Assembly: GCA_965200095.1 (NCBI GenBank)
Contig: OZ241350.1
Location: 2,914,001-2,978,000 of the forward strand
DNA length: 64,000 bases
Direction of reading: 5' to 3'
From: JANQOH01 sp965200095
Lineage (GTDB): Bacteria > Pseudomonadota > Alphaproteobacteria > UBA7887
A program made the position numbers and the translations under genes. The stretch's first letter is position 1, and each line of letters begins with the position of its first letter. The notes beneath the pieces were generated by a model. The model was not told the origin of the DNA and searched no databases. It saw nothing but the letters and a program-made list of their open reading frames with translations. This document shows, piece after piece, positions 19,779 through 28,576 of this stretch.

Positions 19779-21079
19779 GCGATGTGTTCGTTCCCTTCGA
19801 CGATATGCGCCGTCGTGTGTCGGAGGCGCTCGCCGGAGCGGAGACGCCGGATGTCGACATCTATCTGGTGCGCAATCTGTTCGGCAAACTGCGCATATCG
19901 GTGTCGGATGTTGTCGAAGAAAACGAGAACCACTGCGCGGCGCTGGAACGTCTTGCCGGCAAGCTGACCGAGGCTTTGGGCGCGCGCGGCTATCCGGCCG
20001 ATGACGGAGTCCTGTATGTGAGCGATTCCTTACTGAGCGAAGTTAAGGATACCGCGCAGCGGCTCGAGGGATTCCGCAACGTATTCTGGGAAGACCGCCT
20101 GGTCACCGGCAACGACTGGTGGACGGTCGGCAACCCGCCCCGGAAGGGGAACGCGAAACGCTGGACGTTGTTCTCGGTCAAAGGCGGCGTCGGACGCAGC
20201 ACGACCGCCGCCGTCCTCGCCCGCTATCTGGCGGACGAAGGAGAACGGGTTCTCGTCGTGGATCTCGACCTCGAATCGCCGGGCCTGTCCTCGGCCATGC
20301 TTGAACCCGACGCCCGGCCCGAGTTCGGCGTCGTCGACTGGTTCGTGGAAGATCTGGTCGGTCAGGGTGACTGCGTGATCGAAGACATGACAGCGTCGCC
20401 CGGGTGGGCGCACAACCTCAAAGGCGATGCGCGGGTTGCGCCGGCACACGGCGCCGACCCGGGCGAGTATCTCGCGAAACTCGGGCGCGTCTACATGGAC
20501 CGGAGGGACGACCCGTGGGCGGGGCGCCTTGGGCGGATGCTGGACGGCTTGGAAAAGAGGACCCGTTTCGACCCTACGGTCGTCCTGATCGAAAGCCGTA
20601 GCGGTCTGCACGACATTGCCGCTGCAACCGTCACCGACATCGACGCCGACGTTCTTCTGTTCGCCACCGACTCGGAAAGCAGTTGGGCCGATTACGGCAT
20701 TCTTTTCCGCCACTGGCGCGAAAGCGGTCTGGCCACGGGAATCCGCGAACGCCTGTCCATCGTCTCGGCGTTGACCCCGCCGAAGGACACGCCCGCATAT
20801 CTGGACCGGTTCAAGGAAAGGGCATGGGAATTGTTCCGCGAACATCTGTATGAGACGCTGGATCCCTCCTCGGGCGTTGACGGCGGATTTTCGTTCGACC
20901 TGCAAGACGCGAATGGCCCTCACAGCCCGATGCCTATATTGTGGAATGAGGGCCTTGCCGCCGGGACATCGCTGCGCGATACCAACGACGCGGCCGTGGG
21001 AATGGCCTACCGGGACCACGGTTTCTTCGACCGTTTCGCCGCGCTGACGGACACGGACGGAGAGGAGGAAACGCGTTGA
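19775..21079 (+). CDS. KGGVGR-type ParA/MinD-like ATPase, intact copy
   Basis: A 434-residue cytosolic protein. A 130-residue N-terminal domain of unknown type is followed by a SIMIBI-class ATPase: deviant Walker A KGGVGRST (136-143), where Arg replaces the usual Lys before Thr/Ser but the upstream signature Lys136 remains; Walker A'-like VVDLDLESPG (161-170); and a Walker B region VVLIESRSGLHD (269-280). The C-terminal part (FRHWRESG, SALTPPKDTPAYLDRF) has no recognised domain. Chromosome-partition ParA/MinD proteins are much shorter and lack the N-terminal domain. It overlaps both neighbours by four bases, so the three proteins are probably made together. Function unknown. Confidence 0.75.
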   Translation: MSDVFVPFDDMRRRVSEALAGAETPDVDIYLVRNLFGKLRISVSDVVEENENHCAALERLAGKLTEALGARGYPADDGVLYVSDSLLSEVKDTAQRLEGFRNVFWEDRLVTGNDWWTVGNPPRKGNAKRWTLFSVKGGVGRSTTAAVLARYLADEGERVLVVDLDLESPGLSSAMLEPDARPEFGVVDWFVEDLVGQGDCVIEDMTASPGWAHNLKGDARVAPAHGADPGEYLAKLGRVYMDRRDDPWAGRLGRMLDGLEKRTRFDPTVVLIESRSGLHDIAAATVTDIDADVLLFATDSESSWADYGILFRHWRESGLATGIRERLSIVSALTPPKDTPAYLDRFKERAWELFREHLYETLDPSSGVDGGFSFDLQDANGPHSPMPILWNEGLAAGTSLRDTNDAAVGMAYRDHGFFDRFAALTDTDGEEETR

Positions 21080-22536
21080 CAGCCATCGATGCCAAAATCG
21101 CTCGCCAGGCCCTTATCGGGCTGCCGGAAGGCGCCAGCTACGGTGAAGACCCGATATTGGGGCAGGTATATCTGCCGCCGTCCCACCTGAAGGCGATGGA
21201 CCTGAACCGTGCATTGATAATCGGTATGCGCGGCGCCGGGAAGACCTTCTGGTGGGCTGCGCTTCAAAAGCCGGATGTTCGCCGGCTCATCGACCTCTCG
21301 TCCACGGGATCGGCGCTGAACGACCGTACCAAGGTTTGCGCCGGTTTCGGCCTCAAGCCTCAACCGCTCCACTATCCGGGAGCTGACGACCTCGCTCGGA
21401 TCATGTCGGAGATCATGTCGGATCACGAACCGAGAGTCGTCTGGCGGACAGTATTGGCCCGGCATTTGGCGCCAAACGAACATCCGCTCCGAGAGACCGT
21501 TGATTGGCTGGAACGCGTCAAATGGGTATCCGACAACCCGGGGGAGATTGATCGGCTGTTTTATGAGCGCGACGGCAAATACCGTCAGAACGGTAGACAT
21601 TTCCTGATTTTGTTCGACGCTCTGGACCGCTGCGCGAACGACTGGAAGGTAATATATTGGGCTATTCGCGGCCTGCTGCAGCTTGCCTTGGACATGCGTG
21701 CCTACCGGCGGCTGCGAGTGAAGATATTTCTGCGCTCGGATCAGGTCGACGAGTCGCGGATTGCGGATTTCCCCGACGCGTCGAAGGTCCTCGCTTCAAA
21801 GATCGAACTGAGCTGGCCCCGTCGGGAATTGTATGGTCTGTTGTGGCACTTGCTGGCGAACGGTAAGCACGGTGGGCGTTTTCGGAAATTTCTGGGTGGC
21901 GATTGGAAGCGGGTCGACCCGCAAGCGAAAAAAAGTGCGCGTCAGCTGCCGCGGAAATTGGCGAACGAGGACGAACAGAAAAAGAAATTCCACAAAATAG
22001 CCGGCAAGTGGATGGGGACGAACGTCCGGCGCGGCTTCCCGTATACGTGGATTCCCAACCATCTCGGCGATACCTTGGGGAAAGTAAGTCCTCGCTCATT
22101 TCTTGTCGCCCTGCGAACGGCTGCCGAGAACACCGCTGAGGAACATGAATCGTACGAGCGTTCTCTGCACTTTAACAGTATCAAGCATGGCGTCCGCGAA
22201 GCGTCCCGAATAAGGGTCACCGAAATCGGTGAGGACTATCCGTGGGTGGATCAAGTCCTGAAACCGCTGTCGAAAATGAGCGTCCCCTGCGAGTTCGGCG
22301 AAATCGCGGAGCACTGGCGGGATCAGGACGTTCTCGAAAAGCTTGCTGAGGGAGTCAAGGACAACGAAGTGAAATTGCCGCCTCTGCACATCGACCGGGG
22401 CGCCGACGGAGTCCGTGAGGATCTCGAGGCGCTGGGAATCTTTCGACGCCTGCTCGACGGTCGGGTCAACATGCCCGACGTATTCCGGGTCGGCTACGGC
22501 CTCGGCCGCAAGGGCGGCGTGAAACCGGTTCGGTGA
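21076..22536 (+). CDS. Large P-loop ATPase (STAND/KAP-like), third gene of the module
   Basis: A 486-residue protein with Walker A GMRGAGKT (50-57), hydrophobic Walker B HFLILFDALDR (175-185) and a sensor-like KIFLRSD (216-222). The order of a short N-terminus, P-loop, acidic Walker B with D..DR, and a long helical basic C-terminal half resembles the uncharacterised Sll1717-type P-loop ATPases and other KAP/STAND-like NTPases. The start is TTG 21076: it overlaps the upstream stop as TTGA and is preceded by a strong AGGAGG, and the first ATG would leave only eight residues before the P-loop. The gene is visibly less GC-rich than its surroundings (for example 21900-22100), a sign of transfer. 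A sensing or switch role is inferred. Confidence 0.72.
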   Translation: MTAIDAKIARQALIGLPEGASYGEDPILGQVYLPPSHLKAMDLNRALIIGMRGAGKTFWWAALQKPDVRRLIDLSSTGSALNDRTKVCAGFGLKPQPLHYPGADDLARIMSEIMSDHEPRVVWRTVLARHLAPNEHPLRETVDWLERVKWVSDNPGEIDRLFYERDGKYRQNGRHFLILFDALDRCANDWKVIYWAIRGLLQLALDMRAYRRLRVKIFLRSDQVDESRIADFPDASKVLASKIELSWPRRELYGLLWHLLANGKHGGRFRKFLGGDWKRVDPQAKKSARQLPRKLANEDEQKKKFHKIAGKWMGTNVRRGFPYTWIPNHLGDTLGKVSPRSFLVALRTAAENTAEEHESYERSLHFNSIKHGVREASRIRVTEIGEDYPWVDQVLKPLSKMSVPCEFGEIAEHWRDQDVLEKLAEGVKDNEVKLPPLHIDRGADGVREDLEALGIFRRLLDGRVNMPDVFRVGYGLGRKGGVKPVR

Positions 22537-22662
22537 AAGACCGTTCGGCGGGCCGCCCCGCCGCGCACTGTGTGCGAAAAACCGGGGACGGCCGCCGGCG
22601 GCGTCTGTAGAGTGGCGGCGACGGCGACAGGCGGCGCCGGAACGCGACCGGGCGGGCGAACC

Positions 22663-23115
22663 GTGTCCAACGGCGAATTGCTGAGGCAACTCATCCGCAC
22701 AGGCGCCGAAGGCGACCTGGACGCCTTCCGCGGCGTCGCGCGGAAGGTCATCGCCGAGGAGCGCCAGAAGCAGCATCGCCTGCTCGCCGACGATCTGGAG
22801 ACCATCCTCTGCGGGCGCGCCCGCGCGCCATCCTCGCCGGCGCTGCGCCGCTTCGCCGAAGCCGTCCCCGAAGACCGCGAGCTTTGTCGCATCGAGCGGA
22901 CCCGCGAACGCGCCGGCAAGACCGGCCGCGCGGTCTCCCGGGCCGTGACCGGCCTTCCCCGCGCCCGCGCCGGCCCCGAAGACCTGCTCGCCCTCGTCCG
23001 CCGGCGCCGGGGCATCGAGAACCGGCTCCACTATCGGCGCGATGTCGCCTTGCGCGAAGCCTTCGCCGAAGACCGCCCCCACGCCATCGCCACCGAAAAA
23101 TACGGGGTTCTTTGA
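22663..23115 (+). pseudogene. AAA-ATPase N-terminal fragment fused to ISAs1 remnant copy B
   Basis: The first 70 codons from GTG 22663 (NGELLRQLIRTGAEGDLDAF, then VIAEERQKQHRLLADDLE) resemble the N-terminal helical region found in a group of AAA ATPases of the SpoVK/ATPase-protease kind. From 22883 the frame runs into the ISAs1 transposase remnant (CRIERTRERAGKTG...) and ends KYGVL-stop. No Walker motifs remain, so the ATPase is gone. The product of this in-frame chimera is very unlikely to be functional. Confidence 0.6.
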
Positions 23116-23119
23116 ATTG
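22883..23119 (+). mobile_element. ISAs1-family-like transposase remnant, copy B
   Basis: From 22883 to about 23060 this copy matches 17443-17623 almost base for base, then jumps to the segment matching 17727-17789. The missing 104-or-so bases lie between two copies of CGCGAAG present in copy A, so the deletion arose by slippage between short direct repeats. The sequence ends TTTGAATTGTCCTG, which read outward from the other strand begins CAGG, plausible as the element end. It is in direct orientation to copy A and closes the accessory island. Confidence 0.8.
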
Positions 23120-23273
23120 TCCTGCCGTTGCCGCGGCCGCCCTGCGGGCAACGCGCATACGCCCCCGCACCGCGTCTCATGTGTCGTGAACCGGTACGCC
23201 GTGCAACGCTCGCACTCGCATTGCTGTAGAATGGCGGGCAGCGGCCCCGAAACGCACTTTCGGAGGCACTGAC

Positions 23274-23642
23274 ATGCACGATGCCGACACGTTGCGACAA
23301 GGCGAACCGGCCGGGCGCCGTGCGCTCGCCTTCGTAACCGCGGCCGCGGCGCTGGCGCTGCTGGCGCTCTCGCCAGCTACGGGCTTTGCCCATGGCGGCG
23401 GTCTTGACCGACAGGGCTGCCACAGGGAGACGGCGACCGGCGGCTATCACTGCCACCGACCGTCGCCGCCTTCCGCCGAAACGCCCCCCGCGCCGCCCGA
23501 CGCAAGCGCCCCCGGGCCGGGCGGCTGCCCAAAGGGCGCAAACCCTCCCGACCCGGAGAAATCGTCTGGCTCGACACCCTCTCCCCCGCCCGGACCGCAG
23601 GACGACCGCCCCTCAAGCAGTTCACCGCATACGACCCCGTAA
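23274..23642 (+). CDS. YHYH-domain small secreted protein
   Basis: A 122-residue protein with a signal peptide (hydrophobic about 17-37, cleavage near GFA-HGGG). A compact His/Cys motif follows, HGGGLDRQGCHRETATGGYHCH, which is the pattern of YHYH domains found in small periplasmic proteins. The tail is Pro/Ser-rich and likely disordered. A good Shine-Dalgarno (GGAGG, seven bases before ATG 23274) supports expression. Metal binding is possible from the His/Cys content, but the role is unknown. It lies just outside the ISAs1-bracketed island. Confidence 0.7.
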   Translation: MHDADTLRQGEPAGRRALAFVTAAAALALLALSPATGFAHGGGLDRQGCHRETATGGYHCHRPSPPSAETPPAPPDASAPGPGGCPKGANPPDPEKSSGSTPSPPPGPQDDRPSSSSPHTTP

Positions 23643-23666
23643 CCCGGTGGACATGCGCGCAAGCCC

Positions 23667-23769
23667 GGAGACGCCTTCGCCGACGAGTTCAACGACCTCC
23701 GACCCCACCGGGCCCTCGACAGCCGCACCTCCGCACAACACCTTCGCGCCCCGACAGCGGACGGGACCC
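23667..23769 (+). pseudogene. C-terminal scrap of an IS481/IS3-type integrase-core transposase
   Basis: One frame reads GDAFADEFNDLRPHRALDSR followed by TSAQHL, the hallmark end of integrase-core (rve) transposases, in which FN.LRPH.AL...TPA closes the catalytic domain. Nothing of the DDE core remains. The scrap follows the YHYH gene and precedes a 30-base sequence repeated at both 23170-23200 and 23780-23812, so the segment has probably been rearranged by mobile DNA. Confidence 0.5.
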
Positions 23770-23850
23770 CCACGACCCATCCCGCGTCTCATATGTCGCG
23801 AACCGGTACACGCCCTTGCGCGGAACGCCGGGGGGGCCTAATTTCGGCCC

Positions 23851-24243
23851 ATGGACGAAGCGGACACGGTCTTCGCCGCGACGGAGAGGCCCGGCCCGGC
23901 GCCGCGGTCGGGCGATGTGGACGACGACGGCGGCAGGGGCGGCGGGCGGCCCGGGGTCGGCGTCGCCACCCGCACCCGTCCGCGCACCAAGAAGCCGTCC
24001 ATGTACAAGGTGCTGCTGCTCAACGACGACTACACGCCGATGGAATTCGTCGTGGAGGTGATCGAGCGCTTCTTCCGCAAGTCCCGTCAGGACGCGACGC
24101 GGATCATGCTGCATGTGCATCAGCGCGGCGTCGGCGTCTGCGGCGTGTATTCCTACGAAGTCGCCGAGAGCAAGGTCGCGCAGGTCATGGACTTCGCGCG
24201 GCAGAACGAACACCCGCTCCAGTGCACCCTCGAAAAGGACTGA
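23851..24243 (+). CDS. clpS: ATP-dependent Clp protease adaptor ClpS
   Basis: A 130-residue adaptor that delivers N-degron substrates to ClpA-ClpP. The N-terminal 45 residues are variable and likely disordered. The core begins KKPSMYKVLLLNDDYTPMEF, whose NDD and following residues form the N-end-rule pocket, and continues MLHVHQRGVGVCGVY to HPLQCTLEKD at the C-terminus. ATG 23851 gives the typical long alphaproteobacterial N-terminal extension. It is followed by clpA after 28 bases, the standard arrangement. Confidence 0.95.
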   Translation: MDEADTVFAATERPGPAPRSGDVDDDGGRGGGRPGVGVATRTRPRTKKPSMYKVLLLNDDYTPMEFVVEVIERFFRKSRQDATRIMLHVHQRGVGVCGVYSYEVAESKVAQVMDFARQNEHPLQCTLEKD

Positions 24244-24271
24244 CGCCGCAACCCGGCGGAAGGCGCATCCC

Positions 24272-26590
<2,319 letters not shown>

Positions 26591-26615
26591 CGCGCCGATA
26601 CGGGTTCCCGCGGCG

Positions 26616-27773
26616 TCACGGGCCGCCGGCAAGCGATTCGTAGAGCGCCAGCGTCGCCCGGCACATCGTTTCGGCGGCGAAGCGCGACAGCGCGTGGGCT
26701 CGGCCGGCGGCGCCGAGCGCCGCCCGGCGTTCCGGCGGCGCCGCCAGCGCTCGCGCCAGCGCCGCCGCCAGCGCCTCCGGGTCGTCCGGCGCGACCAGCC
26801 AGCCCGTCTTGCCGTTCCGCACCGTCTCGCGCGCGCCGCCATGATCGGCGGCGATGACGGGGCGGCCCATCGCCTGCGCCTCGACCGCCACCCGGCCGAA
26901 CGCTTCCGGGACCGTCGACGGCGCAACCGCGAGGTCCGCCAGGGCGTAGGCCGCAGGCATGTCGGCGCACGGCCCGACAAGGCGCACCCGCCCCGTCAGG
27001 CCGCGCCGCCCGATCGACGCTTCCAGCCCGGCGCGGAAGCGGCGGCGCCCCTGGTCGTCGCCGACGAACACACAACGCAGGTCGTTGCGCCCGAGCCGCG
27101 CCAGCGCTTCGATGAGCACATGGTGTCCTTTCCAGCGCGTCAGCCGGCCGGGGAGCATGACGAGAGGGCCCGCCGCGCCCTCCAGGCCCCACGCTGCGCG
27201 CAACGCCGCCTTGCGCGCCGGAGTCACCGCCGCCGGGTCGAAACGCGCCGTATCCACCCCGCGCGGGATGACCCGGACGCGCTCCGGCGGCGCCCGGTAC
27301 ACGTCGCGGATATGGCCGGCGACATATTCGGAGATGGCGATGACCCGGTCGCCGCGCGTCATGACCGCGTTATAGGCGCGCTTCGGCGCGCTGCGGCAGC
27401 CGTAGACGCCGTGGAAGGTGGTGACGAAGCTGCGGCCGAGCCGGCGCGCCGCCGCCTCGGCGCTCCACGCCGGCGCCCGCGAGCGCGCGTGCAGGATGTC
27501 GGCGCCGCACGCCGCCGCGGCCTTCGCCAGCGCCCGCGCGTTGCTCCGCATCCGCAGCGGGTTCTTCGTGTCCAGCGGCAGCCGGATATGGCGCGCGCCG
27601 GCCGCCTCGATGTCGGCGACGCGCGGCCCTCCCGCCGAGGCGACCAGCGCCGTCCCCCCGGCGGCGGCGAGCGCCGCGGCGATCTGCACCGCGCCCTCCA
27701 CCGCGCCGCCGGCGCCCAGATGCGGCAGCGCCTGAAGCACCGTCGGCGGCGGGCGCGGCGAGCGTTGATTCAT
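26616..27773 (-). CDS. Glycosyltransferase family 4 protein
   Basis: A 385-residue GT-B fold glycosyltransferase. Near the N-terminus LGAGGAVEGAVQIA forms the Gly-rich acceptor-side loop; the C-terminal domain contains VIPRGVDTARFDP, PGRLTRWKGHHVLIEAL and the EX7E region PEAFGRVAVEAQAMGRPVIA. No membrane segments are visible. It probably transfers a sugar from a nucleotide donor onto lipopolysaccharide or another envelope glycan; donor and acceptor cannot be read from the sequence. ATG 27773 gives the standard start. It is divergent from the Bax-inhibitor gene, 61 bases away. Confidence 0.9.
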   Translation of the reverse strand: MNQRSPRPPPTVLQALPHLGAGGAVEGAVQIAAALAAAGGTALVASAGGPRVADIEAAGARHIRLPLDTKNPLRMRSNARALAKAAAACGADILHARSRAPAWSAEAAARRLGRSFVTTFHGVYGCRSAPKRAYNAVMTRGDRVIAISEYVAGHIRDVYRAPPERVRVIPRGVDTARFDPAAVTPARKAALRAAWGLEGAAGPLVMLPGRLTRWKGHHVLIEALARLGRNDLRCVFVGDDQGRRRFRAGLEASIGRRGLTGRVRLVGPCADMPAAYALADLAVAPSTVPEAFGRVAVEAQAMGRPVIAADHGGARETVRNGKTGWLVAPDDPEALAAALARALAAPPERRAALGAAGRAHALSRFAAETMCRATLALYESLAGGP

Positions 27774-27834
27774 CGGCGCCGGCCGCCATATAACGGGGCG
27801 AGCCTCACCTGTTCCGAACCGGGAGTTTCCGACG

Positions 27835-28554
27835 ATGGCATTCCAACGCAGACCCATGACGGCGGGGGCCGACTACCTGGCGCGAGCCGGAGTCGACGAA
27901 GGCCTTCGCGCCTTCATGCTCAAGGTCTACAATTACATGTGCCTGGGCCTCGGCGTCACGGGCGCGGTGGCGCTGTTCACGGCGAGTTCGCCGGGAATGA
28001 TGCAGGCTATCTACGGCACGCCGTTGCAGTGGCTGGTGATGCTGTCGCCGCTCGGCTTCATCCTCGTCCTGAGTTTCGGCATCCACAAGCTCTCGCCCGG
28101 GGCGTGCCAGGCGCTGTTCTGGGCGTTCTCCGCGGTCATGGGCCTGTCGATGGCGTCCATCTTCGTCATCTACACGGGGACCAGCATCGCCCGGGTCTTC
28201 TTCATCACCGCCGCCGCGTTCGCCGGCCTGAGCCTCTACGGCTACACCACGAAGAAGAACCTCTCCGGTATGGGTCAGTTCCTCATCATGGGGTTGATCG
28301 GCATTCTCATCGCGATGTTGGTCAACATGTTCCTGGACTCGTCGGGGCTGCAATTCGCGATCTCGGTCCTCGGCGTTCTCATTTTCGCCGGGCTGACTGC
28401 GTACCACACGCAGGAGATCAAGCTGAGCTACTACGCCGCCGACGGCGCGGCGGTCGCCGAGAAGAAGGCGATCTCCGGCGCTCTCAGCCTGTATCTCGCC
28501 TTCGTGAACATGTTCTACTTCATGCTCGCCCTGTTCGGCGGCAATCGCGAGTAG
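27835..28554 (+). CDS. Bax inhibitor-1 / YccA family membrane protein
   Basis: A 239-residue polytopic protein with seven predicted membrane spans, beginning with the conserved FMLKVYNYMCLGLGVTGAVAL and ending with YLAFVNMFYFMLALFGG. The C-terminal LFIFAGLTAYHTQEIK region carries the acidic and histidine residues linked to pH-dependent Ca2+ leak in this family. It acts in the inner membrane. In bacteria it is connected to membrane protein quality control through FtsH, but the exact role is unsettled. It is a single gene with a GTG-started prpE behind it at 22 bases. Confidence 0.93.
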   Translation: MAFQRRPMTAGADYLARAGVDEGLRAFMLKVYNYMCLGLGVTGAVALFTASSPGMMQAIYGTPLQWLVMLSPLGFILVLSFGIHKLSPGACQALFWAFSAVMGLSMASIFVIYTGTSIARVFFITAAAFAGLSLYGYTTKKNLSGMGQFLIMGLIGILIAMLVNMFLDSSGLQFAISVLGVLIFAGLTAYHTQEIKLSYYAADGAAVAEKKAISGALSLYLAFVNMFYFMLALFGGNRE

Positions 28555-28576
28555 GGCATCGCGCCCGGGCGGGGCC

